From: Liolophura sinensis
Lineage: Eukaryota > Mollusca > Polyplacophora > Chitonida > Chitonidae
DNA length: 64,000 nucleotides
Reading direction: 5' to 3'
Assembly: GCF_032854445.1 (NCBI RefSeq)
Contig: NC_088296.1
Location: 870,001 to 934,000 of the forward strand
Below the pieces are notes generated by a model that had not been told where the DNA came from, did not search any database, and worked only from the letters and a program-made list of their open reading frames with translations. A program made the translations under genes and the position numbers. Of this stretch, positions 23,345 to 36,600 are shown one piece after another (within the stretch, counting starts at the first letter, position 1; each line of letters begins with the position of its first letter).

Positions 23345-25115
23345 TGAGAGGATAAAAAGCATTCAGAATAAAACCATTCAGAATACATCCATCCAGAATA
23401 AAACCATTCAGGATAAAACCATTCAGGATAAACCCATTCAGAATAAAACCATTCAGAATAAACCCATTCATCCATTCAGAATAAAACCATTCAGGATAAA
23501 CCCATTCTGAATAAAACCATTCAGAATAAAACCATTCAGGATAAAACCATTCAGGATAAACCCATTCAGGATAAACCCATTCAGGATAAACCCATTCATC
23601 CATTCAGAATAAAACAATTCAGGATAAACCCATTCAGGATAAAACCATTCAGAATACAACCATCCAGAATACAACAATTCAGGATAAAACCATTCAGAAT
23701 AAAACCATTCAGGATAAAACCATTCAGAATAAAACCATTCAGGATAAAACCATTCAGGATAAACCCATTCATCCATTCAGAATAAAACCATTCAGGATAA
23801 AACCATTCAGGATAAACCCATTCATCCATTCAGAATAAAACCATTCAGGAAAAACCCATTCAGGATAAAACCATTCAGAATAAAACCATTCAGGATAAAC
23901 CCATTCATCCATTCAGAATAAAACCATTCAGGATAAACCCATTCAGGATAAAACCATTCAGAATAAAACCATTCATGATAAACCCATTCAGGATAAACCC
24001 ATTCAGATTAAAACCATTCAGGATAAACCCATTCAACCATTCAGGATAAACCCATTCAGGATAAACCCATTCAGGATAAACCCATTCAGGATAAACCCAT
24101 TCAGGATAAAACCATTCAGAATAAAACCATTCAGGATAAAACCATTCAGGATAAACCCATTCATGATAAACCCATTCAGAATAAAACCATTCAGGATAAA
24201 ACCATTCATCCATTCAGAATAAAACCATTCAGGATAAACCCATTCAGGATAAAACCATTCAGAATAAAACCATTCATGATAAACCCATTCAGGATAAACC
24301 CATTCAGATTAAAACCATTCAGGATAAACCCATTCAACCATTCAGGATAAACCCATTCAGGATAAACCCATTCAGGATAAACCCATTCAGAATAAAACCA
24401 TTCAGGATAAAACCATTCAGGATAAACCCATTCAGGATAAACCCATTCAGGATAAAATCATTCAGATTAAAATCATTCAGGATAAACCCATTCAACCATT
24501 CAGGATAAACCCATTCAGGATAAACCCATTCATGATAAACCCATTCAGAATAAAACCATTCAGGATAAACCCATTCAGGATAAACCCATTCAGGATAAAC
24601 CCATTCAGGATAAACCCATTCAGAATAAAACCATTCAGGATAAAACCATTCAGGATAAAACCATTCAGGATAAACCCATTCAGGATAAACCCATTCAGAT
24701 TAAAATCATTCAGGATAAACCCATTCAACCATTCAGGATAAACCCATTCAGGATAAACCCATTCATGATAAACCCATTCAGAATAAAACCATTCAGGATA
24801 AAACCATTCAGGATAAACCCATTCAGGATAAACCCATTCAGGATAAACCCATTCATGCATTCAGAATAAAACCATTCAGGATAAACCCATTCAGGATAAA
24901 CCCATTCAGAATAAAACCATTCAGGATAAACCCATTCAGGATAAACCCATTCATGCATTCAGAATAAAACCATTCAGGGTAAAACCATTCAGAGTAAAAC
25001 CATTCAGGATAAAACCATTCAAAATAAAACCATTCAGGATAAAACTATTCAGGATAAACCCATTCATGCATTCAGAATAAAACCATTTAGAATACAACCA
25101 GTCAGAATAAAAGCC
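23345..25115. repeat. 15-bp minisatellite array
   Basis: About 115 units of CCATTCAGGATAAAC/CCATTCAGAATAAAA. Markers such as CATTCATCCATTCAG and CATTCAACCATTCAGG show larger duplications, for instance a block at about 23907 repeated at about 24207 (300 bp, 20 units). The reverse-strand pentapeptide frames arise because 15 is a multiple of 3. Confidence 0.95.
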
Positions 25116-26254
25116 ATTCAGTGGGACAACAGCGTTTATGAGATAATGACGTCACTCATTTTAACCACTTTAAATATAGACTTAAAATTACGCAAATGTT
25201 TATTCATTCATTTAAACGGTGCCTGTTGCACTAATTTCCTCACAAAGTACGGTAACCATGGTAGCTTTGGGTGGCCTGGTCCATTAAACAATCGAAAACA
25301 AAGGATAACGTGCTAAAAATTGCTAGGCTAAAAACAAGTATTTTATTTATATATTTGAATGGACGTTTGTTATAATCAAATTAATGGATTTCTTCACTGT
25401 ATGTAAGACATTCTAACTTAATGTGAATTTTTGCTACAGATGTATTTAATAGTTTATGAAGTCCTAACGTCTTAATAACACAAATCTCCACGGTTGAGTC
25501 CACCTTTGTACTTTGAGTGACAATTTGTCTCCCCTTATAGTTGTGCTGTTGCCAGTAGGACACTCAGCAGCATCAGCACCAGGCATCGCTTTACAGCCTC
25601 ATCCGCTCCTGGGACGAAATAAACAGTCTAGGTTGGTAAACTGTTAGCAACAGCTAACTCATAAATGTCATGGAATAGAGAATGACTTTGTGCACAGATT
25701 TTAAAGTTGTCTTGTCTTTTTTCACTCGGCAGATGATTGAAGCCATATATAGAACACCATACAGAGAATTGTGGGCATTGCCTGCCTTAAATAAGTCTGG
25801 CCAAGCGGTGTATTGTTTTGCTGTGTTGTGTACTACGTTAGTGTTTTTGTTTACATCTGAGAACACAAAGCTTGGAACTGGCTTGTGCAGCTGAGAAATG
25901 ACGAAAGATCACGCTCTTTACGGACACTCACAACATACTGTAGGCCTGCCTGATGAGATTCAATCAGATATTGCTCCGTGGACACAGAACGGATTCTCCG
26001 TGACGGTGAGCGTCAGCTTGTGCTTTGTGACGCCACCGACCCGATTCCCAGAGAGATATACGGGAAACTGGCGGCAGTAAATTGAAAGTCGCGGTCGTCA
26101 GTGGTGAGGGCCAGGCGCCGGAACGTCATCTGCGTGAGACCAGTCCTCTGCAGCGAACACTGGTCCCAGTTATTTAGAGTTGTCACTGATAGGTGCGGAA
26201 TGCCCTTCAACTCACCTGGAAATCGCAAAACATTGTACATCTAGCCGAAGACAT
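25116..26254. other. Unique sequence, possible exon only
   Basis: No array or SINE. Apart from the weak reverse-strand exon candidate at 26013-26215, no coding or RNA feature is supported. Confidence 0.4.
26013..26215 (-). CDS. Possible terminal exon, unknown protein
   Basis: Read on the - strand, a possible acceptor (GCGATTTCCAG) is followed by about 67 open codons ending in TGA, with mixed, non-repetitive composition. I do not recognise a family, and no partner exon was found. Listed only because the sequence here is unique and of balanced composition; it could equally be chance. Confidence 0.2.
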
Positions 26255-26600
26255 TATAACGATCCTCAGTCACAGTGGTAATCACATAACATTTTCACAT
26301 CGTAATGACCGTTACGTCATTTTTGGTAATCACGGAACATTATGGTTAAACGCATCGTAATAGCCACTACATCATCCCTGGTAATCACAGAACATAATAA
26401 CTAAACACATTGTAATGACCGTTATGTCATCTATGGCAATCGCAGAACATTACGGTTAAATACATCGTAATGACCATTACAGTAATCACAGAACATTAAA
26501 ACTAAACACATTGTAATGACCATTACGTCATCTCTGGTAATGACGGAACATTTTACAGTTGAATACGTTGTAATAACCATCAGTCATTCTGGTAATAACA
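26255..26600. repeat. ~58-bp degenerate tandem array
   Basis: About six units of GGTAATCACAGAACATTACG followed by TTAAACACATCGTAATGACC and GTTACGTCATC. Confidence 0.8.
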
Positions 26601-26611
26601 GACATAACGTG

Positions 26612-26895
26612 TTCAAAAATATTTCACGACCTGTTGGGAGCACACATTATGGGTGGAAGAAACCGGGCTCAACGTAGTGCTGTGCTCAAAAATATTTCAC
26701 GACCTGTTGGGTGCACACATTATGGGTGGAGGAAACCGGGCTCAACGTAGTTCCGTGCTTAAAAAATATTTCACAACCTGTTGGATGCACACATTATGGT
26801 GAAGGAAACCGGGCTCAACGTAGTGCTGTGCTCAAAAATATTTCACGACCTGTTGGGTGCACAGATTTTGGGTGGAGGAAACCGGGCTCAACGTA
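26612..26895. repeat. ~72-bp tandem array derived from SINE family B
   Basis: Four units of AAAAATATTTCACGACCTGT, GGGTGCACACATTATGGGTG and GAGGAAACCGGGCTCAACG. The words AATATTTCAC, CATTATGGGTGGAGGAAACC and CGGGC are the reverse complement of the 3' half of SINE B (compare AAGAATATTTCACTTATACG and CATTATGGTGGGAGGAAAAC at 55676-55730). Confidence 0.75.
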
Positions 26896-26914
26896 AACAA
26901 CGTAACAGGAATAC

Positions 26915-27235
26915 AAACATGTGAAAAACAGTCAGGTGGGAATAGACGTGAGAGAATATACATGTAAGAAGAAATATTTGAATACACACTTGTTAAAACA
27001 GCCTTGTGGGAGCAGATATGTGAGAAGAGATGTGTGAAAATACACTTGTGAAAACAGCCTTGTGGGAGCAGACATGTGAGAAGAGATGTGTGAAAACACA
27101 GTTGTTAAAACAGCCTTGTATGAGAGAAGAGCATGCATGAGAAAAAAGATGTGTGAAAATACACTTGTGAAAACAACCTTGCAAGAGCATGCATCTGTGA
27201 AGAGATGTATGAAGCCACACTTGTAAAAGCAGCCT
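26915..27235. repeat. ~57-bp tandem array
   Basis: About five units of GTGAAAACAGCCTTGTGGGA followed by GCAGACATGTGAGAAGAGAT. Confidence 0.85.
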
Positions 27236-27514
27236 TTTTTTCAGTCCACAACAGAATCAACATTTGTTGCCCTGTAGAAAAAAACAGCACGGAGCTGCAC
27301 ACACTCATACAATCTCATCAATAACTGTACGGTTAAATTTGTTTTGAGACTTCATTGTAAATGTTGACCTTAGAGTGTCATGGTTTATTGTCTATTTATC
27401 AAACCGTTAAAAATTGCCTTTCAGGTGATAAGTTTCTATGCCATTATCCACATATGACATTTGTCAGAAAAAGTTCAAATCTGTACATGACTCATCAATG
27501 TATCTAGCCAGCAG
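27236..27514. other. Spacer, no gene seen
   Basis: Unique AT-rich sequence between two arrays. Confidence 0.5.
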
Positions 27515-29415
27515 AAGGCTTGAAATATACAGACCACATCAAGACTAGCTGCCTTCCTATTTCTGTCTTGTAATCATGTATAAGGTTGGCATGGACATGG
27601 AATATACAGACCACATCAAGACTAGTTACCTTCCTATTTCTGTCTTGTTATCATGTATAACGTTGGCATGGTCATGGAATATACAGACCACATCAAGACT
27701 AGCTGCCTCCCTATTTCTGTCTTGTTATCATGTATAACGTTGGTATGGACATGGAATATACAGACCACATCAAGACTAGCTACCTTCCTATTTCTGTCTT
27801 GTTATCATGTATAACGTTTGCATGGACATGGAATATACAGACCACAACAAGACCAGCTGCAATCCTATTTCTGTCTTGTAATCATGTATAACGTTGGCAT
27901 GGACATGGAATATACAGGCCACATCAAGACTAGCTGCATTCCTATTTCTGTCTCGTTATCATGGTCTCGTTGGAATGGATATGGAATATAAAAAACCACA
28001 TCAAGACTATCTGCATTCCTATTTGTGTCTCGTTATCATGTATAACGTTGGCATGGACATGGAATATACATGGACATGGAATATACAGGCCACATCAAGA
28101 CTAGCTGCATTCCTTTTTCTGTCTTGTTATCATGTATAACGCTGGCATGGACATGGAATATACAGGCCACATCAAGACTAGCTGCCTTCCTATTTCTGTC
28201 TTGTAATCATGTATAACGTTGGCATGGACATGGAATATACAGGCCACATCAAGACTAGCTGCATTCCTATTTCTGTCTTGTTATCATGTATAACGTTGGC
28301 ATGGACATGGAATATACAGACCACATCAAGACTAGCTGCATTCCTATTTCTGTCTTGTTATCATGTATAACGTTGGCATGGACATGGAATATACAGGCCA
28401 CATCAAAACTAGCCGCCTTCCTAGTTCTGTATTGTTATCATGTATAACGTTGGCATGGACATGGAATATACAGACCACATCAAGACTAGCTGCCTTCCTA
28501 TTTCTGTCTTCTTATCATGTATAACGTTGGCATGGACATGGAATATACAGGCCACATCAAGACTAGCTGCATTCCTATTTCTGTCTTGTTATCATGTATA
28601 AGGTTGGCATGGACATGGAAAATACAGGCCACATCAAGACTAGCTGCCTTCCTATTTCTGTCTTGTTATCATGTATAACGTTGGCATGGACATGGAATAT
28701 ACAGACCACATCAAGACTAGCTACCTTCCTATTTCTGTCTTGTTATCATGTATAACGTTGGTATGGACATGGAATATACAGGCCACATCAAGACTAGCTG
28801 CCTTCCTATTTCTGTCTTGTTATCATGTATAACGTTGACATGGACATGGAATATACAGGCCACATCAAGACTAGCTGCCTTCTTATTTCTGTCTTGTTAT
28901 CATGTATAAGGTTTGGATGGACATGGAATATACAGGCCACATCAAGACTATCTGCCTTCCTATTTCTGTCTTGTATTCATGTATAACGTTTGCATGGACA
29001 TGGAATATACAGACCACATCAAGACTAGCTGCCTTCCTTTTTCTGTCTTGTTATCATGTATAACGTTGGCATGGACATGGAATATACAGACCACATCAAG
29101 ACTAGCTGCCTTCCCATTTCTGTCTTGTAATCATGTATAACGTTTGCATGGGCACGGAATATACAGAACATATCAAGACTAGCTGCCTTCCTATTTCTGT
29201 CTTGTAATCATGTATAACGTTTGCATGGACATGGAATATACAGAACATATCAAGACTAGCTGCCTCCCTATTTCTGTCTTGTTATCATGTATAACGTTGG
29301 CATGGACATGGAATATACAGACCACATCAAGACTAGCTACCTTCCTATTTCTGTCTTGTAATCATGTATAACGTTTGCATGGACATGGAATATACAGAAC
29401 ATATCAAGACTAGCT
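27515..29415. repeat. 77-bp minisatellite array
   Basis: About 25 units; GGCATGGACATGGAATATAC recurs 77 bp apart (27589, 27666, 27743 and so on). Conserved blocks are CACATCAAGACTAGCTGCCT and TATTTCTGTCTTGTTATCAT. One unit near 28060-28080 has a short extra duplication of the ACATGGAATATACATGG segment. Confidence 0.95.
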
Positions 29416-29956
29416 GTTTGAATAATACTAACATTTCATGTATGACGACAAAAATTACATATACCACATATTAACGTTAAAATGCTGCAGAATTCTTTGG
29501 TTCCTACGAGCCAAAAAGTTGCGCTCTGTTCTTGTTATGATAATGTTTATCTTTGCAATCAACCATATACGGCCTTTTTACCTATTCCATGTAAAAATGG
29601 AACAGATTTCTAAAAGTATTCTTTACTCACTAATGGGTTAAAGTCGTCCCCACTCAGATGTCAATCCTACAGCTAACACCCACACTACTCTTTAACCTGT
29701 AATTAAGCTGGTTAAAGTTTAAAGTTGCCAAGCGTATGACAGTGCCCCATTTTGCTTTCACAAAGTAGGTTAATGGGCGTATTAAAGTATGCTTTTCTTT
29801 TAACAAATGAAGTTGCTAAGTGTACCTGTATAAAGATTGCCTATCCTTGTTATCGGCGGACTTGCCATATGTATGAAAGGTGTTTGATTCTTTTCAACCA
29901 TTTTCTTATCTGGTCAAGTTGCGCTGAGTATGAATTTCCACAGATAAAGTTGTTAA
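29416..29956. other. No gene seen
   Basis: Unique sequence. A 67-codon + frame at 29438 has a hydrophobic stretch but no splice or family support. Confidence 0.4.
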
Positions 29957-30205
29957 CAGTGAGTGAGTGCTTGGGGTTTAACGTCGTACTCAACAATTTT
30001 TCAGTCATATGACAACGAAGGAATCCTTAGGGTGTATGTAATATGCCTCCTTGTTGCAGGGCAGATTGCCACCACTCTTTTATGTAGTGCTGCTTCACTG
30101 AGACGACTTACCGGAGACGACTTACCGAAGGCGAGTAAGCCGACCCGCCGAGCCATATTACTCATACGGGTCAACCAGTTGTTGCACTATCCCCTTCATG
30201 CTACA
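29957..30205 (-). mobile_element. SINE family A, 5' truncated
   Basis: On the + strand it reads GCTTGGGGTTTAACGTCGTA, TTTTCAGTCATATGACAACG, CTTCACTGAGACGACTTACC and GGGTCAACCAGTTGTTGCAC, the reverse complement of the family A body and tail. It lies just downstream of the nucleotidyltransferase gene. Confidence 0.8.
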
Positions 30206-30270
30206 GTGCAGAGCTATGTGAAAACCCAGTCACCAATAGATCAATGATCGTCTTCTGACAGCCAGTCACG

Positions 30271-30276
30271 TTTATT
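30271..30276 (-). promoter_or_regulatory. Possible poly(A) signal of the nucleotidyltransferase gene
   Basis: TTTATT on the + strand is AATAAA on the - strand, 217 bases after the stop codon. Confidence 0.45.
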
Positions 30277-30359
30277 ATGAGAAAAAGCTAATCCCACTTC
30301 AATCGCACAATTAAATGGCGGCAGAGCGCGAATAAAATCTGTCTTGGTCCCTATGTGTG

Positions 30360-30430
30360 GCCATTTATTAGCTATCACACTGTCGCCACTGCTCTGGTTT
30401 TTCTCTCTATGCTGTAAGTCTTTTATACTC
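30360..30430 (+). repeat. Dispersed element C, fragment
   Basis: GCTATCACACTGTCGCCACTG, CTCTGGTTTTTCTCTCTATG and CTGTAAGTCTTTTA match one end of the element at 10080-10360. Confidence 0.5.
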
Positions 30431-30492
30431 TATCACCTCTCATTCCACAGCTGATCGGCGGTCCTTTTGATTCTCCAACTCTCTTCCAATCA

Positions 30493-30642
30493 TCACCATC
30501 CTCGGATGGACGTTAGCCAATCAGTGACAAGTTTGTAATCCGGGCACTCGGGAAGCCGTGTTTTCCGATTGGCCAGTTTGTCTCTCAGCTTTTCATACTT
30601 GTCAGTGGCGAGTTGGAGAAGATTTTCTCTGGACATTTCTCC
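30493..30642 (-). CDS. Nucleotidyltransferase exon 13 (terminal)
   Basis: Residues 570-618 ending ...DWLTSIRGW and stop TGA at 30495-30493. Acceptor TCTCTCTACAG. Confidence 0.88.
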   Translation of the reverse strand, partial: GEMSRENLLQLATDKYEKLRDKLANRKTRLPECPDYKLVTDWLTSIRGW

Positions 30643-33600
30643 CTGTAGAGAGAAATATCACACCTTCCATGTGTACAACAAGACAGGAAGCCAGCATAAG
30701 CTCGCCTTGAACTCACAGTAATGGGAATGGTAGGTTATTGTGCTGTGCTATGCTACCACTAGGTCATGAATACAACATGAAATAAGCTCGACTTGAACTC
30801 ACAGTAATGGGAATGGTAGGGTATTGTGTTGTGCTATGCTACCACTGGGTCATGAACACAACATGAAATAAGCTCGACTTGAACTCACAGTAATGGGAAT
30901 GGTGGGTTATTGTGCTGTGCTATGCTAGCACGCTAACAACTAGGTCATGAACACAACATGAAATAAACTCGACTTGAATTCACAGTAATGGGAATGGTAG
31001 GTTATTGTGCTGTGCTATGCTACCACTAGGTCATGAACACAACATGAAATAAGCTCGACTTGAACTCACAGTAAAGGGAACGGTGGGTTATTGTGCTGTG
31101 CTATGCTAGCACGCTAACAACTAGGTCATGAACACAACGTGAAATAAGCTCGACTTGAACTCACAGTCATGGGAATGGTAGGTTATTGTGTTGTGCTATG
31201 CTACCACTAGGTCATGAACACAACATGACATAAGCTCGACTTGAACTCACAGTCATGGGAATGGTAGGTTATTGTGTTGTGCTATGCTACCACTAGGTCA
31301 TGAACACAACATGACATAAGCTCGACTTGAACTCACAGTAAAGGGAACGGTGGGTTATTGTGTTGTGCTGTGCTAGCACGCTAACAACTAGGTCATAAAC
31401 ACAACGTGAAATAAGTTCGACTTGAACTCACAGTAATGGGAATGGTGGGTTATTGTGCTGTGCTATGCTACCACTGGGTCATGAACACAACTTGAAATAA
31501 GCTCGACTTGAACTCACAGTAATGGGAATGGTAGGTTATTGTGCTGTGCTATGCTACCACTAGGTCATGAACACAACATGAAATAAGCTCGACTTGAACT
31601 CACAGTAAAGGTAACGGTGGGTTATTGTGCTGTGCTATGCTAGCACGCTAACAACTAGGTCATGAACACAACGTGAAATAAGCTCGACTTGAACTCACAG
31701 TCATGGTAATGGTAGGTTATTGTGTTGTGCTATGCTACCACTAGGTCATGAACACAACATGACATAAGCTCGACTTGAACTCACAGTCATGGGAATGGTA
31801 GGTTATTGTGTTGTGCTATGCTACCACTGGGTCATGAACACAACATAAAATAAGCTCGACTTGAACTCACAGTAATGGGAATGGTGGGTTATTGTGCTGT
31901 GCTATGCTAGCACGCTAACCACTAGGTCATGAACACAACATAAAATAAGCTCGACTTGAACTCACAGTAATGGGAACGGTGGGTTATTGTGCTGTGCTAT
32001 GCTACCACTGGGTCATGAACACAACATGAAATAAGCTCGACTTGAACTCACAGTAATGGGAATGGTGGGTTATTGTGCTGTGCTATGCTAGCATGCTAAC
32101 CACTGGGTCATTTAACACAACATGAAATAAACTCGACTTGAACTCACAGTAATGGGAATGGTGGGTTATTGTGCTGTGCTATGCTAGCACGCTAACCACT
32201 AGGTCATGAACACAACGTGAAATAAGCTCGACTTGAACTCACAGTAATGGAACGGAGGGTTATTGTGCTGTGCTATGCTAGCACGCTAACCACTAGGTCA
32301 TGAACACAACATGAAATAAACTCGACTTGAACTCACAGTAAAGGGAATGGTGGGTTATTGTGCTGTGCTATGCTAGCACGCTAACCACTAGGTCATGAAC
32401 ACAACATGAAATAAACTCGACTTGAACTCACAGTAAAGGGAATGGTGGGTTATTGTGATGTGCTATGCTAGCACGCTAACCACTAGGTCATGAACACAAC
32501 ATGTGGGTTATTTGCATGCACCCCTGCCATGCTTTAGAAATCTGACACGTGCACTCTGGAGATTATCTACTTACTGCGTTACACCTTTGAGAACATAAAT
32601 TCTATGTTGACAATTACGGAAAAGAAACGGACTGATACTCAGGCTATATTGCACCTACCTGTAACTCGTCTTTGCGAACCCGCATGATGAAGTCTCTATC
32701 CTCTTGACATCGAACAGATGGAGTTTTACCCTCTAACATCTGCTCAACGCCACCCAGCTTGTGGAATATCTGTTAACATATATATTGGATCATAACATCA
32801 AAGCATGAAAATAGTGGACTGATTAAAGCACCGCACTAGTAACTGAACAAATGGACTTTAAGATCCAAAGGTTTTTGGATTTTCTTGGCCCAGACGGAAA
32901 AAGTTCTGGCTCGCTTTTACTATCACTTTTTTGGCCGATGAGGTGGCTTGATCGAATCCAGCTCTCGCTGTTTCGTCAATGGATGTGTTATGAGATTTGG
33001 TTGGTACCAGGTAAAGGTCTGTGCTTTACTCTGGGAACTCCAGATTCCTCCGCCTAATCCGATTTTCATCCACCTAATCCGATTTTAGCCATCTCATCCG
33101 TTTTCCCTCCCCTATTCCGCCGCCTAATCCAATTTTCCTCCACTTAACCTGATTTCCGCCATCTAATCCGTTTTCCGTCATCTAATCCGGTTTCCGTCAT
33201 CTAGTCCGGTTTCCGCCATCTAACCCGGTTTCCGTCATCTAATCCGGTTTCCTCCACCTAATCCTATTTTCGCCATCTAATCCGTTTTCCCTCACCTATT
33301 CCACTTTCCTCCACCTAATCCGTTTTCCTACACCTAATCCGGTTTCCGTCATCTAATCCGGTTTCTGCCATCTAATCTGGTTTCCTCCACCTAATCCTAT
33401 TTTTGCCATCTAATCCGTTTTCCCTCACCTACTCCACTTTCCTCCGCCTAATCCGTTTTCCTCCGCCTAATCCGTTTTCCTCCGCCTAATCCGGTTTCCG
33501 TCATCTAATCCGGTTTCCTCCATCTAATCCTATTTTCGCCATCTAATCCGTTTTCCCTCACCTATTCCACTTTCCTCCACCTAATCCGTTTTCCTACACC

Positions 33601-36600
33601 TAATCCGGTTTCCGTCATCTAATCCGGTTTCCGTCATCTAATCTGGTTTCCTCCACCTAATCCTATTTTCGCCATCTAATCCGTTTCCCTCACCTACTCC
33701 ACTTTCCTCTGCCTAATCCGTTTTCCTCCGCCTAATCCGGTTTCCGTCATCTAATCCGGTTTTCGCCATCTAACTCGATTTCCGTCATCTAATACAAGTG
33801 GACAATTCTTCAATACGTCGTTAAACACCAAGGAAATAAACAAAACCTAGACCTCACCAGCTGAACAGTTAATACAGCATTGTGGATATCAAGTTACTGG
33901 TAGGAGCTTCATGTAACACCACGTACACGTTCTACCAAGGCTGTTAACTGTATATTGGCACCATAGTCAGAGAACAGTGGAGGCAGTAGAATTTTCGCTA
34001 GGTGGCTTGAATTTAGCTGTTACATGCCATCTGTGGGCATGGAACTCTTATAAGGCGAAATCACACTTTAGCTCGAGATCGAGGTCAGGTCTTGACATTT
34101 TGAAGACAATTCACGTCGAGAAGAGGATTCCGCTTTACCTAAACTGCATTCCTATCTGTGCTTGATTAGTGAGACTGTAACATCAACCAAGCTGAGCTAT
34201 ATGTAGCTGGACACTACCAACGATAATGGCGTTACCTGATAGAACAGCTTCCTGTCTCTAGAAGTTCCTGCGAACTTCTCGGCTCTGATCATGTTGAAGT
34301 TGTTTTTGATCAAACCCAGATACTGCTGTATGGCTTTCTCTGTCACGAACTGATGACGTTTTGCTGACAAAACCTATATGAAGGAAGACAAAGATAAAAC
34401 TTAATTAAAAAACACCATTAATTATTTTTTTATCTTTTCAATTGTATAACTGCGATCGGCTGTGAAGAAAACTTGACAGATTGTAATAAACCACCGCTGT
34501 TCGAGAGCCATTTATGTTCGCAATGGGTGATCGGCGATAGCAAGAACGAATTGGCAAAATGAGCTAGCAGGAACCCCCATAGTTTTAAGCATAGGGCATG
34601 TATACTGGATGTGACACTAAGAATTTTGCCTTTGTCCCAGTTCATACAAGAAACTTGATGGGATTACACACAAACGTGCTGACTTTCAAATAAAGGTTCA
34701 AAACCCTGAATGATCTAAAACTACTTGGAAAACAGGACGAAGTTTGTGGAAACAATTTTATGTTTTACGAACAAGAAACATTTAACTGAAGTTGCCAGGA
34801 AGACATGCTTAATATATCGTTATATGTTAACTGTACAAAAGTTGTATATCATTCTTATAGCAACTGGGGCCCTTACTGACTCAGATGGTTAGAGCAAAAG
34901 CTTAATCCAACCATCAGGCCATTGACAGTGAGGATACGTCTTAGGTTCTAGCTCTCGCGGTTTCGGCTGCAGTTTTATTAATATGATTGGATTTATTTGA
35001 TTGGTGTTTTAACCCGTACTCAAGAATATTTCACGTTTAAAAACAGCGGCCAAAATTATGGTAGGGGACACCGGGCAGATCCCGGTTGAAACTCATGTCC
35101 ATCTGCAGGTTTCTGGTGACCTTGTCACGTACGGCCGATGAGGAAGTCAACATGAGCTGAACTCACAGTGACTGTATCAGCAGCTGCAGCTTTCCGTCAG
35201 GCTGTTTTTCAGGTACCTGGCGAAAGCTGCTTGTTTACTCTGGTTTCAGCACCAATCAGTCAAGCAATCATACGCGTAAGTACTGACAAAGGGTCTGTTG
35301 GATTCTAATACACCCACCTACACATACACTACATGCTGAATGCTGGTTGTAACAATTGTCCTAACATGCTGAATGCTGGTTGTAACAATTGTCCTAACAT
35401 GCTGTATGCTGGTTGTAACAATTGTCCTAACATGCTAAAGTCTGGTTGTAACAATTGTCCTAACACGCTGAATGCTGGTTGTAACAATTGTCCTAACTTC
35501 TGATTGCTGGTTGTAACAATTGTCCTAACATGCTAAAGTCTGGTTGTAACAATTGTCCTAACATGCTGATTGCTGGTTGTAACAATTGTCCTAACATGCT
35601 GATTGCTAGTTGTAACAATTGTCCTAACATGCTGGTTGTAACAATTGTCCTAACACGCTGATTGCTGGTTGTAACAATTCTCCTAACACACTGAATGCTG
35701 GTTGTAACAATTGTCCTAACTTCTGATTGCTGGTTGTAACAATTGTCCTAACATGCTAAAGTCTGGTTGTAACAATTGTCCTAACATGCTGATTGCTGGT
35801 TGTAACAATTGTCCTAACATGCTGATTGCTAGTTGTAACAATTGTCCTAACATGCTGGTTGTAACAATTGTCCTAACATCTGATTGCTGGTTGTAACAAT
35901 CGTCCTAATTTCAATATCAGGAATAATTCAACTTTTAAATAAAAGAGAAACTGTAACATACCTTCCATTCTTCACTGACATAATCAACGCTGTCCACAAA
36001 GAGCAGCTACAAAAAACAAGCATCAAAAATTATTACAAGCATTCACTAACTTCTCTTGCAAAGTTGAAATGCTTACATGTAAAGTAAGGTTTGCCTTTGA
36101 AGCCATTTAACAACATGTTCAGGGCTATATGAGTTCAGACTGGTCACTCACACTGACACCATTGTACATGTGTCATGTTTAGGGCTATCACAGTAAAAGT
36201 CCACCTGACAGTCATGACAAACTTAGACTGGTCATTGACACTGACACCCATGTACATGTATCATGTTTAGGGCCATCACGGTAAAAGTCCACCTGACAGT
36301 CATGACAAACTTAGACTGGTCACTCACACTGACACCATTGTACATGTATCATGTTTAGGGCTATCACCGTAAAAGCCCATCTGACAGTCATGACAAACCT
36401 AGACTGGTCACTCACATTGACACCAATGTACACGTATCATGTTTCATGTTTAGGGCTATCACCGTAAAAGTCCATCTGACAGTCATGACAAACCTCGACT
36501 GGTCACTCACATTGACACCACTGTACACGTATCATGTTTAGTGCTATCACGGTAAAAGTCCATCTGACAGTCATGACAAACCTAGACTGGTCACTCACAT

